Source: JAMOBE01 sp039908285
Lineage (GTDB): Bacteria; Pseudomonadota; Alphaproteobacteria; Rhodospirillales; Rhodospirillaceae
Reading direction: 5' to 3'
Assembly: GCA_039908285.1 (NCBI GenBank)
Contig: JAMOBE010000005.1
Location: forward strand, 1 to 64,000
Length of the DNA: 64,000 bases
Every line of letters begins with the position of its first letter. Position 1 is the first letter of the stretch. The position numbers and the translations under genes are program-made. Shown here piece after piece: positions 42,073 through 52,165 of this stretch. The notes under the pieces were generated by a model, which was not told the origin of the DNA, searched no databases, and saw nothing but the letters and a program-made list of their open reading frames with translations.

Positions 42073-43850
42073 GCCGAGGCGGCATCCCGCCGGATGCCGC
42101 CGTGCTCGACGCCCTGGCGCTGGCCCTCGCCCATCGGGGACCGGACGGGGGCGGGCGCCATATCGAGGCGTCGGTGGGGCTGATCCAGACCCGACTCGCC
42201 ATCATCGACCTGGAGACGGGACGCCAGCCCTTCCGTGAGCCCGGTGGGGCGGCCCTGGTGGCCAACGGCGAAATCTACAATTATCGGGAGCTTCGGCGCG
42301 AGCTGACCGACGTGGCGTTCATCAGCGCCTCCGACTGCGAGCCGCCGCTGCACCTGTATCGCCGCCTTGGCGTGGACTTCACCAGCCGGCTGCGGGGGAT
42401 GTACGCCATCGCCATCCACGACCCGGGCGGTCCCCCGGGCGGCACCACCAGCGGACCCGAGCGGCTGATTCTCGCCCGCGATCCCTTCGGCATCAAGCCC
42501 CTCTACTACGTGGAGACGGCTGCCGGGTTCGCCTTCGCCTCGGAGGCGCAGGCGCTGGTGGCGGCCGGTCTGGTGACGCCCCGGCTGCGGCGGGAGAGCC
42601 TGGTCGAGCTTTTGCAGCTTCAGTTCACCACCGGCGCCCCGTGTCTGCTGGAGGGCATCCACCGCGTCCTACCCGGAGAGACCCTGGTGGTCATCGACGG
42701 CCGCATCGTCGAGCGCCGTCACCGCCCGGCCCTGCCCCAGGGCGGGCCTCGGCCCCTGGACATGGAGTCGGCACTGACCCGCCTCGACGAGGTGCTGGCC
42801 GACAGCATCGACATGCACCAGCGCTCGGACGTTCCCTATGGCATGTTCCTGTCGGGGGGGATCGACTCCACCGCCGTGCTGGCCATGATGGCGCGGCTCA
42901 ACGCGCGGCCGGTGCTGGCCTATACCGCCTGGTTTCCCGGCACCGACGCCCACGACGAGCGGGAGCACGCCCGCGCCGTGGCCCGCGCCGCCGGGGCCGA
43001 GCACGTGGAGGTGGAGGTCTCGGAGCGCGACTTCTGGACCCTGCTGCCACGGGTCGCCGCCGCCATGGACGATCCGGCCGCCGACTACGCCGTCCTGCCC
43101 ACCTTCCGTCTGGCCGCCGTGGCCCGGGAGTCGGTCAAGGTGATCCTGAGCGGCGAGGGGGGCGACGAGCTGTTCGCCGGCTATGGCCGCTATCGCACGG
43201 CCACCCGGCCGTGGCCGCTGCGGCGGGCCATGCGGCGGCGCGGCACCTTCGACGGCCTCGACGTGCTGCGGCTCACCGCCGAGGGGTGGCGGGCTGGTAT
43301 CACCGCGGCGGAGCGGGACGAGGCCGGGCCCGAGCGCAGTCGACTCCAGACCGTCCAGGCGGTGGACTGCGCCGACTGGCTGCCCAATGACCTGCTGATC
43401 AAGCTCGACCGCTGCCTGATGGCCCATGGGGTGGAGGGGCGGGTGCCGTTCCTCGATCCGCTGGTGGCCGACTTCGCCTTCCGCCTGCCCGACGCGATGA
43501 AGATCCACGGCCAGACGGGGAAGTGGCTGCTGCGGCGCTGGCTGTCGCTGGCGATGGCGGCGTCGAAGCCCTTCGCCCCCAAGCGGGGGTTCACCGTCCC
43601 GGTCGGCGCCTGGATCGACGGCGGCGGACGGCGGCTCGGCGAGCTGGTGGCGGCGGTTCCGGCCGTTGCCGAGCTGTGCCGCCCCGGGTCGGTTCCGGCC
43701 CTGTTCGCCGCCGCCGGCCGCGGCCGCCGCGAGGCCTTCGCCGCCTGGACCCTGCTGTTCTTCGCCCTGTGGTACCGGCGGCACATCCTCGGCCTGCCAC
43801 CGGAGGGCGATGTGTTCGCCTGCCTGGCCGATCTGAGACCAGCGACCTGA
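42048..43850 (+). CDS. asnB: glutamine-hydrolysing asparagine synthase
   Basis: Uses glutamine to amidate aspartate, or in glycan operons sometimes another carboxylate. The mature N-terminus is MCGIAGVMS with Cys2 as glutaminase nucleophile, then HRGPDG near 30 and NGEIYNYRELR near 74. The synthetase half has the P-loop MFLSGGIDSTAVLAMM near 267 and SGEGGDELFAGYGRYR near 367. Its start lies within the last 25 bases of the glycosyltransferase gene, so it is the last member of the polysaccharide operon; a role in modifying uronic acids of the glycan is possible. Confidence 0.92.
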   Translation: MCGIAGVMSRGGIPPDAAVLDALALALAHRGPDGGGRHIEASVGLIQTRLAIIDLETGRQPFREPGGAALVANGEIYNYRELRRELTDVAFISASDCEPPLHLYRRLGVDFTSRLRGMYAIAIHDPGGPPGGTTSGPERLILARDPFGIKPLYYVETAAGFAFASEAQALVAAGLVTPRLRRESLVELLQLQFTTGAPCLLEGIHRVLPGETLVVIDGRIVERRHRPALPQGGPRPLDMESALTRLDEVLADSIDMHQRSDVPYGMFLSGGIDSTAVLAMMARLNARPVLAYTAWFPGTDAHDEREHARAVARAAGAEHVEVEVSERDFWTLLPRVAAAMDDPAADYAVLPTFRLAAVARESVKVILSGEGGDELFAGYGRYRTATRPWPLRRAMRRRGTFDGLDVLRLTAEGWRAGITAAERDEAGPERSRLQTVQAVDCADWLPNDLLIKLDRCLMAHGVEGRVPFLDPLVADFAFRLPDAMKIHGQTGKWLLRRWLSLAMAASKPFAPKRGFTVPVGAWIDGGGRRLGELVAAVPAVAELCRPGSVPALFAAAGRGRREAFAAWTLLFFALWYRRHILGLPPEGDVFACLADLRPAT

Positions 43851-44075
43851 ACCTAATTCCAGTAGTTATACCAACGAGCCAAATGTTTGACATATCAGAA
43901 AGAAGCGGACTCTGTCCGCACCCGCCGTCATGCCAAAGGCATGCATTCGCATGACGGCCTGGAGGCCTTTGGAAACCCATTGATGGGGGTTTGGGGCCTC
44001 ACCCAAGCGGGTTTGGGCGGCAGCCCAAGACTTTCTTTCATGCAAACGAGTCGATCTTTCCGTTCGACGATATCA

Positions 44076-44113
44076 GAGGCTGAAAATGTATCCGGAACCA
44101 CATTTTCAGCCTC
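44076..44113. other. 13-bp perfect inverted repeat; end of a gene-poor stretch
   Basis: GAGGCTGAAAATG (44076-44088) pairs with CATTTTCAGCCTC (44101-44113) around a 12-base loop, ending two bases before the stop of the MCP remnant. There is no T-run. The rest of 43851-44075 contains a hairpin GTCATGC...GCATGAC (about 43929-43957) and no gene that I can support. Confidence 0.6.
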
Positions 44114-44299
44114 TCAGCTCGCCCGTACCGTCGTCAGGAACCCGTCGACCTCGCGGCCCAGCATTTCGGCGGGTTCCATCAGGTCCTTCGCCGCCCACAT
44201 CACCTGGATGGCCGAGCCATAGGACGAGGCCGACGAACGGGTCAGGTTCACGACGTTTTCGGCCACGACCTGAGCATCGTTGCTCTTGTAATCAGTCAA
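44114..44299 (-). pseudogene. 3' remnant of a methyl-accepting chemotaxis protein gene
   Basis: A 61-codon frame that reads VVAENVVNLTRSSASSYGSA and ends LREV-like MLGREVDGFLTTVRAS. This matches the terminal tail of alphaproteobacterial chemoreceptors, which commonly end in a ...LRREVDGFLATVRA phrase. The rest of the receptor is absent. A TTG with AAAGG about 10 bases upstream might permit translation, but a gene end without its signalling domain is most simply a relic. Confidence 0.6.
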
Positions 44300-44321
44300 A
44301 AAAGCCGAACCTTTCTTGTTC

Positions 44322-44962
44322 TCAGAAATTCCCCGGATTGAGCAGGGCGTCCTCGAGGGCCGGGACGCCGTCCAGGTGGACCACGTCAGCGATGACGCGC
44401 GCCCGGCCGTCGGCCAGCAGCCTGAGCGCCAGGGGGTAGGCCCGGTGCTCGGCCTTGAGGACGCGGGCGGCCAGGCGGTCGGGGTCGTCGCCCGGCAGCA
44501 CCGGCACCGCCGCCTGGACGATGATCGGCCCGTCGTCCATGGCCGGGCGGACCAGGTGGACCGTGCAGCCGGTGAAGCGCACGCCGGCGGCGAGGGCCCG
44601 CTCGTGGGTGTGCAGGCCCTTGAACGCCGGCAGCAGCGAGGGGTGGATGTTGACGAGGCGGTCGCGCCAGCGCTCGCAGAAGTCTTCCGTCAGGATCCGC
44701 ATGAAGCCGGCGAGGCACACCAGCTCGGCCCCGACCTCCCGCAGCCGGGCGTCGAGCGCCGCGTCGAAGGCCGCTCGGTCGGGAAAGTCCCGATGGTTCA
44801 GCACCGAGGTGGGCACCCCCGCCCGCGCCGCCCGCTCGAGCCCAGCGACCCCGGCGACGTTGGAGACCACATGGACGATCTCGGCCGGAAAGGCCGGATC
44901 GGCGCAGGCGTCCAGCAGCGCCTGGAGATTGGAGCCCCGTCCCGAGATGACGGCCGCTACCC

Positions 44963-44975
<13 letters not shown>
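44322..44975 (-). CDS. purN: phosphoribosylglycinamide formyltransferase
   Basis: Third step of purine synthesis, formylating GAR with 10-formyl-THF. The 217-residue protein opens [19 protein letters not shown], and has [16 protein letters not shown] near 87, the catalytic region [20 protein letters not shown] (Asn/His near 109), and [19 protein letters not shown] near 133. ATG at 44975 lies 13 bases inside the end of purM. Standard purM-purN order. Confidence 0.95.
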
Positions 44976-46122
<1,147 letters not shown>

Positions 46123-46123
<1 letters not shown>

Positions 46124-47256
46124 TGCCCCTTCCTCTCCTGTTCCGGTCGCTCGCGACGCTGCTGGTCCTGATGTTTCTGGTCGCCGCCACCGCGCTGCCG
46201 GCGCTGGCGGCGGTGGAGGGCGGCTATACGGTGTCGGGCATCACCGTGGACGTCACCGCCGCCTCGGCCAGCGACGCCCGCGCCAGGGCCATGGCCGACG
46301 GACAGGCCAGGGCGGCGCGCGAGCTTCTCGAGCGCCTGGTCGATCCGGCCGATCACGCCCGCCTGCCGAAACTCGACGAGCAGACGGTGCTCAACCTGGT
46401 GCGCGACGTCGCCGTCGAGAGCGAGAAAAGCTCGGCGGTGCGCTACATCGCCCGCCTTGCCGTGCAGTTCAAGCCCATGGCCGTGCGTTCGCTGCTGCGG
46501 GGAGCGGGTGTCAGCTTCATCGAGCCGGCCGGCCGGTCGGTGGTGATCCTTCCGGTGTTCCGGGAGCGTCCGGACGCCCCGCCACAGCTCTGGGAGGACG
46601 GCAATCCCTGGCGGGTCGCCTGGACGGGCCGCGTGAGCATGGGCGGCCTGGTGCCGGTCCGCCTGCCGCTCGCCGATCTCGGCAATATCGGCGTGCTGAA
46701 CGCCGAGCAGGCGGCGGCCGAGGATCCGGCAGCCGTCGGCCAGATGGCCCAGCGGCAGGGCGTGGACGAGGTGCTGCTGGTCCACGCGGTGGTGAGCCCT
46801 GGCCAGCCGCCGGCCGTCGATGTGCGGCTGGTGCGGGTTTCGGCCCTTCCCGTGGCCATGGTGCCCGAGCCGCAGACGCTGCGCGTCGTGGCGGACCCGG
46901 GCGAGTCCCTCCCGGCGCTGCTGGAGAAGGCGGTCCGCGCCGTGGTCGCCCGGCTGGAGGAGGACTGGCGCCGCGAGGGGGTCCAGACTCCGACCGCCGG
47001 GACGGAGACTCCGGTCGAACACACGGTCATGGTGCCGGTCGCCTCGCTGGAGGAGTGGGTGGTGGTGCGCCGGACTCTGGCCAGGACCCGCGTCGTCAGC
47101 GGCGTCCGCATCCAGGCGATGACGCGGCGAATGGTGCAGATCGCCCTTCGCCACACCGGCACCGAGGGCCAGGTGACGACGGCACTGGCCCGCAGTGGTC
47201 TGAAGCTCGATACCACGGGAAGCGTGTGGACTCTGGCGCCCGCCCGGGCGGAGTGA
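46123..47256 (+). CDS. DUF2066 domain secreted protein
   Basis: A 377-residue protein with a signal peptide (to about ALAA at 30) and a DUF2066-type body: [20 protein letters not shown] then [18 protein letters not shown] near 63, and a second domain from about 120 with [20 protein letters not shown]. Function is not known; DUF2066 proteins are often periplasmic in alphaproteobacteria. Starts head-to-head with purM. Confidence 0.8.
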
Positions 47257-47287
47257 TGCGTATTTGAGAAGCCCCGTATTGGAAGGA

Positions 47288-47334
47288 CGAGGGGCCGAGA
47301 GGCCCCTCGTGCTCCCCAGGACTTTTCATCCTGG
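47288..47334. terminator. tandem hairpins between convergent genes
   Basis: CGAGGGGCC-GAGA-GGCCCCTCG (47288-47309) is a perfect 9-bp stem, followed by a second hairpin CCAGGA...TCCTGG (about 47316-47334). Together they probably end transcription from the DUF2066 and CoA-transferase genes, which face each other. Confidence 0.6.
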
Positions 47335-47369
47335 AGGGAACGGGGAGCGCGAGGGCTTTCTCTCTCTCT

Positions 47370-49313
47370 TTATTCGGACGCGTGGGAGGCCAGGAACGCC
47401 TGGGCCTCGTCCCGGGTTTCGAATACGTGGGGCGCCATGTTGCGGTTGCGCAGCTCCTCACCCACCTTGCGGCGCATGAACGCGCTCGTGGTGTAGCGGG
47501 TGATGGTGGTGTAGTGGTGCTCCTGCATGTACTGGATCATCTCCGCATAGGGATCGATGATCTCGTCGTTGATGCGGAAGGAGTCGTAGTTCACGACGAC
47601 GCCAACCTTCCGGCCAGCCGACAAGCCACGCTTGACCAGGACTTCGCGGAGACTGTCGATGTCGCTGCGAACCCGCAGATGCAGCCCCTCGAAATTGAGG
47701 AACATGATGTTGGTCTTGCGGTCGTAGGAGATGCGGTCCTCAAGGTCCAGATTGAGCAGCGACTTTTCAAGGCCCATGAATTCGGGGCGGAAGATGCGCG
47801 GGTCCATGAGCTGGGGATCACGCACGATCGGTTCGAAGTCCATGTGGGCCAGGATGTCGCGCTCGATGTCGATGCCCGGGGCCACCTCGATCAGGTTCAG
47901 TCCCCGCTTGCCGCGCCGGAAGACGCAGCGCTCGGTGACGTAGAACACCGGCTGACCCCGCTCCTGGGCGTAGTCGCCCGAGAAGGTCACCTGCTGGACC
48001 TTCTTCACGAACTTCTTGCTCTTTCCTTCCTTGATGATCCGGAGCTGGCCGTCCTCCACCTTGACTTCCAGGCCGCCCGCCGTGAACGTCCCGGCGAACA
48101 CCACCGTCCGCGCGTTCTGGCTGATGTTGATGAAGCCGCCGCAGCCGATGATCCGGGTGCCGAAACGCGAGACGTTGACGTTCCCCACCTCGTCACACTC
48201 GGCCATGCCGAGGCACGTCATGTCGAGGCCGCCGCCGTCGTAGAAGTCGAACATCTGGTTCTGGTCGATCACCGCATCCGCGTTCACCGACGCCCCGAAG
48301 TCCGAGCCGCCGGCCGGGGCGCCGCCGATCGAGCCCGCCTCGGTCGTCAGGGTGATGTAGTCGAGGATCCGCTCCTCCGCCGCCACCGCCGCCACCCCGT
48401 CGGGCACCCCGACGCCCAGGTTGACGATGCCGTTCGGCGGCAGCTCGAACGCCGCCCGCCGCGCGATCACCTTGCGCTCGTCCAGGTCCATGGCCTTCAG
48501 GGACTCGAGCGGGACCCGGATCTCCCCCGCATAGGCCGGGTTGTACTGGGTCGCGTAGCTCTGCATGTGGTTCTCGGGCCTGGCCACCACCACGCAGTCC
48601 ACCAGAATCCCCGGAACGTGGACCAGACGCGGATTGAGCGATCCCCGTTCGGCGACCCGCTCGACCTGCGCCAGCACGATGCCGTTCGAGTTCTTCGCCG
48701 CCATCGCCATCGCCAGGCAGTCCAGCGTCAGCGACTCCTTCTCCATGGTGATGTTGCCCATGGGGTCCGCCGTGGTGCCGCGGATGATCGCCACGTTGAC
48801 CGGCCGGACGCGGTAGAACATCCACTCTTCGCCGTCCACCTCGACCAGTTGGACGATTCCCTTCTTGCCCCGCTGGTTGACCTTGCCGCCTTCCAGCCTC
48901 GGGTCCACGAAGGTGTGCAGTCCGATCTTGGTGAAGGTCCCCGGCTTGCCCGCCGCCTGATCCCGGTAAAGGTGGGTGATCACCCCCTGGGGCAGGTTGT
49001 AGCCGGAAATCTTCTCTTCCATCGCCAGCTTGACGATCTTCGGCACCCGGCCCCAGTTGCCGCCGATGTAGCGCCGCAACAGGCCCTCATAGCCCAGACG
49101 GTTCAGCCCCTTGTCCTTGCTGTCCGCCTGGCCCGCGGCGGCGACCACCGTCAGGTCCCGCGGCTGTCCCGTCTCGAGGAAACGTTTTTCGATCGCGATC
49201 AGAATTTCTTCCGCAATTCCGCTCTGTACGAACCCCGTGTTGCAGATGGTGTCCCCGTCACGAACCAGGGCCGCCGCCTCGTCCGCGGTGACGATCTTGC
49301 TTCTAATCGGCAT
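47370..49313 (-). CDS. acyl-CoA:carboxylate CoA-transferase (propionate CoA-transferase-like)
   Basis: A fused-subunit family I CoA-transferase, as in YdiF or propionate/acetoacetate CoA-transferases. MPIRSKIVTADEAAALVRDGD starts the alpha part; the catalytic glutamate is in TTEAGSIGGAPAGG near 330, and GGGLDMTCLGMAECDE follows. At 647 residues it is longer than the roughly 520-residue core; the extra C-terminal about 120 residues (DLEDRISYDRKTNIMFLNFE, then VVVNYDSFRINDE) form an added domain. ATG at 49313 follows GGGGGGACAG; the longer ORF start at 49382 is unlikely. Confidence 0.88.
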   Translation of the reverse strand: MPIRSKIVTADEAAALVRDGDTICNTGFVQSGIAEEILIAIEKRFLETGQPRDLTVVAAAGQADSKDKGLNRLGYEGLLRRYIGGNWGRVPKIVKLAMEEKISGYNLPQGVITHLYRDQAAGKPGTFTKIGLHTFVDPRLEGGKVNQRGKKGIVQLVEVDGEEWMFYRVRPVNVAIIRGTTADPMGNITMEKESLTLDCLAMAMAAKNSNGIVLAQVERVAERGSLNPRLVHVPGILVDCVVVARPENHMQSYATQYNPAYAGEIRVPLESLKAMDLDERKVIARRAAFELPPNGIVNLGVGVPDGVAAVAAEERILDYITLTTEAGSIGGAPAGGSDFGASVNADAVIDQNQMFDFYDGGGLDMTCLGMAECDEVGNVNVSRFGTRIIGCGGFINISQNARTVVFAGTFTAGGLEVKVEDGQLRIIKEGKSKKFVKKVQQVTFSGDYAQERGQPVFYVTERCVFRRGKRGLNLIEVAPGIDIERDILAHMDFEPIVRDPQLMDPRIFRPEFMGLEKSLLNLDLEDRISYDRKTNIMFLNFEGLHLRVRSDIDSLREVLVKRGLSAGRKVGVVVNYDSFRINDEIIDPYAEMIQYMQEHHYTTITRYTTSAFMRRKVGEELRNRNMAPHVFETRDEAQAFLASHASE

Positions 49314-49470
49314 CTCTGTCCCCCCAATCGCCCCGCCCGTCCCGCTGAAGTCACGCCGATAGTCCCCACCGGGTGCTTCCACCTCGCCATCGGCCGGGCA
49401 TAGCCGGGGGGATTATTATGGTTCGGCCCGCGCGACGCCAGTCAAAATTCAAGCGCACGTCCAATAACCT

Positions 49471-49534
49471 GCTCCCTCTTCCCCCTGAAGGAGGGGGGCA
49501 GAGGGCTTCTGGTCGATTCACCCGATAGCCCTGC
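49471..49534. repeat. half REP-A repeat
   Basis: GCTCCCTCTTCCCCCTGAAGGAGGG-type palindrome followed by TCACCCGATAGCCC, a one-base variant of the REP-A terminus. It lies upstream of the YbjN gene. Confidence 0.7.
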
Positions 49535-49600
49535 CGGCTGGTACGAAACGGCTTGCGTTGCCCGCGGTCATTTGGCACACTACGGCTGGTGCCAAGGCTT

Positions 49601-49650
49601 GGCGCTCGCCACAACATTTCGGGGCGTGGCGCTCGCCACGACATTTCGGG
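49601..49650 (+). repeat. two direct 23-bp repeats before the YbjN gene
   Basis: GGCGCTCGCCACAACATTTCGGG at 49601-49623 recurs at 49628-49650 with one mismatch. The second copy ends in the ribosome-binding site region of the next gene, so it may be regulatory or a simple duplication. Confidence 0.6.
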
Positions 49651-49660
49651 AGAACTGCGC

Positions 49661-50164
49661 ATGCGTGCTTCGGCGGTTCGGGTTGAGCAGGCGGCGGTCA
49701 ACCCGCTCGACATGGTGGAGGAGATCGTTCACGCCCACGACTGGGCGTTCGATCGTCGCAGCGACGAGGAGATGGCGGTCGAGGTTCCTGGGCACTGGTC
49801 CACCTATAGCCTGTACTTCGCCTGGTCGGAGGAGCTGAGGGCGCTGCATCTATCCTCGGCTATGGATATCCGGGTGCCGGACCGGCGGCGCGCGGCCATG
49901 TACGAGGTCCTGGCCATGATCAATGAAAGGTTGTGGCTTGGCCATTTCGCCCTGTGGGACGATGAGTCGATGCCCATGTTCCGCCACTCGGTGCTGGTGC
50001 GCGGGGGCAGCCCCTTGAGTCAGGACCATGTCGAGGACCTGGTGGACGTGGCCATGAACGAGTGTGAACGCTATTATCCGGTGTTCCAGTTCGTGATCTG
50101 GGGGGGCAAGTCGGCGCGGGAGGCCCTCACGTCCGCCATGCTCGATACCGTCGGCGAAGCGTGA
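49661..50164 (+). CDS. YbjN domain-containing protein
   Basis: A 167-residue soluble protein of the YbjN family, often encoded with proC in alphaproteobacteria. NPLDMVEEIVHAHDWAFDRR near 19, EMAVEVPGHWSTYSL near 45 and FVIWGGKSAREALTSAM near 140 are recognisable; the YbjN fold resembles T3SS chaperones. ATG at 49661 has GGGAG 8 bases upstream; the longer frame from 49553 reads through the direct repeats. proC starts 13 bases after it. Confidence 0.85.
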   Translation: MRASAVRVEQAAVNPLDMVEEIVHAHDWAFDRRSDEEMAVEVPGHWSTYSLYFAWSEELRALHLSSAMDIRVPDRRRAAMYEVLAMINERLWLGHFALWDDESMPMFRHSVLVRGGSPLSQDHVEDLVDVAMNECERYYPVFQFVIWGGKSAREALTSAMLDTVGEA

Positions 50165-50177
50165 TGCCATCAACACC

Positions 50178-51020
50178 ATGACTGACTCCATGTTCTCCAA
50201 TACGTCTGTGCTGCTGGTGGGATGCGGCAAGATGGGAGGCGCCCTGCTGGACGGGTGGCTCGACTGTGGGCTCGCCCCGGAGCGGACATGGGTGGTGGAG
50301 CCGGCGGTGGCCCTGCGTGACGCGGCCGCATCCCGCGGCGTTGCCGTCTTGCCCGATGCCGGAGATCTTCCGGCGGACCTCGCTCCCGACATGGTGGTGC
50401 TGGCGGTGAAGCCCCAGTCGATGGAGGCGGTGGTCGCGGGCTATCGACGCTTCGTCGGCACCGGCACCGGCGCCGGATCCGTGTTCCTGTCCATCGCCGC
50501 CGGCAAGCCCATCTCCTGGTTCCAATCCCGGCTGGGAGAGGATGCGGCCATCGTCCGGGCCATGCCCAATACGCCCGCCGCCGTGCGCCGCGGCATGACG
50601 GTGCTGTGCGCCAATGCCCGGGTGAGCGAGGTGCAGCGAACCCGGTGCGGTGGTCTCATGGAAGCGGTGGGCGCGGTGGCCTGGATCGACGACGAGGCAC
50701 TGATGGACGCCGTGACGGCGGTCTCCGGCAGCGGCCCCGCCTATGTGTTCCTGCTGGTCGAGTGCCTGGCGGCGGCCGGCGCGGCGGCCGGTCTGCCGGC
50801 GGACCTGGCGGAGCGGCTGGCGCGGGCGACGGTGGCCGGTTCCGGCGAGCTTCTGCATGGTGCCACCGAGCCGGCCGAGACGCTCCGCCGCAACGTCACC
50901 AGTCCGGGCGGCACCACGGCGGCGGCCCTCGCCGAACTGATGGCCGCGGACGGGCTGCCCACCCTGATGGCCCGGGCCGTGGCGGCGGCAACCCGGCGGT
51001 CGCGGGAACTGGCCGGGTAA
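50178..51020 (+). CDS. proC: pyrroline-5-carboxylate reductase
   Basis: Last step of proline synthesis. The 280-residue protein has the NAD(P) motif LLVGCGKMGGALLDGWL near 10, AVKPQSMEAVV near 77, MPNTPAAVRRGMTVL near 132, and the family signature with SGSGPAYVFLLVECLAAAG near 185, then SPGGTTAAAL near 240. Standard length; translationally close to YbjN. Confidence 0.95.
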   Translation: MTDSMFSNTSVLLVGCGKMGGALLDGWLDCGLAPERTWVVEPAVALRDAAASRGVAVLPDAGDLPADLAPDMVVLAVKPQSMEAVVAGYRRFVGTGTGAGSVFLSIAAGKPISWFQSRLGEDAAIVRAMPNTPAAVRRGMTVLCANARVSEVQRTRCGGLMEAVGAVAWIDDEALMDAVTAVSGSGPAYVFLLVECLAAAGAAAGLPADLAERLARATVAGSGELLHGATEPAETLRRNVTSPGGTTAAALAELMAADGLPTLMARAVAAATRRSRELAG

Positions 51021-51027
51021 ATTATCC

Positions 51028-52065
51028 CTACAGAGCAAGTTTGGTCATGGCCTTCGCCTTGTCGCGTTCGGCCTTGCGGTCGGCGTCGTGCAGGGGGATC
51101 AGTCCCTTGTCGGACAGATAACCCTCCTTTCCCCACGCTTTTTCGCTGGTGAATTCGCTGACATAGTCGGTGATGCCGGGGACCACGCCGACGTGCGCCT
51201 TCTTGACGTAGAAGAACAGGGGACGCGACACGGCGTACTTGCCCGAGGCGATGTTCTCGAAGGTGGGAGCCTGACCGTCCACGGTGGCACCCTGGATTTT
51301 GTCGCCGTTCTGGTCCAGATAGCTGTAGCCGAAGATGCCGATGGTGTCCTTGTTGGTGTTCAGCTTCTGGACGATCAGGTTGTCGTTCTCACCGGCCTCG
51401 ACGTAGGCGCCGTCCTCGCGGATGCTCTGGCAGGCGCTCCTGGCGGCCTTGTCGTCGGTCTTCCGGAGCAGGGCGATTTCCGGCTGCGTCTCGCAGACCG
51501 CGTCCATCACCAGTTCGACGAAGGCATCGCGGGTGCCCGAGGTGGGCGGAGGTCCCAGCACCTCGATCTTGATCGCCGGCAGGGCGGGATCGACGTCTTT
51601 CCATGTCCTGGCGGGGTTGGCGACCAGCCTGCCGTTGACCACCACCTGTCTGGCCAGGGCGCGATAGACCTGGAGCCGGGTGAAAGTGGCCGGCGGTGCG
51701 TTCCTTGAATTGCCGAGGACGATGCCGTCGAAGCCGATCTGCACCTCGGTGATGTCGGTGACGCCGTTTTTGGTGCAGATGTCGAACTCGCTTTTTTTCA
51801 TGCGGCGGGACGAGTTGGCGATGTCGGGATGCTCGGTGCCGACGCCGGCGCAGAACAGCTTGATGCCGCCGCCCGAGCCGGTGGACTCGACGACCGGGGT
51901 CTTGAACTTGGTGGCCTTGCCGAACTGCTCGGCCACGGCGGTCGAGAACGGATAGACCGTGGACGACCCGACGATGCGGATGTGATCGCGGGACTGCTGG
52001 GCGGCGGCGGTCCCGGCGGTAACGATAATGGCCAGGGCGGCGAGGACGGCGGTTTTTCCGATCAA
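51028..52065 (-). CDS. pstS: phosphate ABC transporter substrate-binding protein
   Basis: Periplasmic phosphate-binding protein of the Pst system, 345 residues with a Sec signal peptide ending AAAQQSRD. The first phosphate-binding loop is IRIVGSSTVYPFSTAVAEQF near 30, followed by ESTGSGGGIKLFCAG near 60 and PPPTSGTRDAFVELV near 170. This is the higher-affinity SphX/PstS type often found outside the pst operon. A Pho box lies just upstream. The other pst genes are not in the window. Confidence 0.93.
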   Translation of the reverse strand: MIGKTAVLAALAIIVTAGTAAAQQSRDHIRIVGSSTVYPFSTAVAEQFGKATKFKTPVVESTGSGGGIKLFCAGVGTEHPDIANSSRRMKKSEFDICTKNGVTDITEVQIGFDGIVLGNSRNAPPATFTRLQVYRALARQVVVNGRLVANPARTWKDVDPALPAIKIEVLGPPPTSGTRDAFVELVMDAVCETQPEIALLRKTDDKAARSACQSIREDGAYVEAGENDNLIVQKLNTNKDTIGIFGYSYLDQNGDKIQGATVDGQAPTFENIASGKYAVSRPLFFYVKKAHVGVVPGITDYVSEFTSEKAWGKEGYLSDKGLIPLHDADRKAERDKAKAMTKLAL

Positions 52066-52121
52066 GGTAGCCTCCAGTGCGGTTGAACTGACGCACCCTA
52101 CGCGCCGTTGGTTTCGCCGTG

Positions 52122-52150
52122 ATGACGGTTTTGCGACTGTTTCGTGACGG
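52122..52150 (-). promoter_or_regulatory. Pho box upstream of pstS
   Basis: On the pstS strand the sequence CCGTCAC-4-CAGTCGC-4-CCGTCAT gives three 7-base direct repeats with an 11-base period (+ strand units at 52122, 52133 and 52144). This is the spacing of PhoB-binding units. It lies 57-85 bases before the pstS start codon, consistent with phosphate-starvation induction. Confidence 0.8.
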
Positions 52151-52165
52151 TTTTCGGCAGATGAT

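Noticed and set aside
47382..49403. A 673-residue plus-strand frame antisense to the CoA-transferase
   Set aside because: His/Asp/Val-rich shadow translation typical of high-GC antisense; the minus-strand gene has catalytic motifs.
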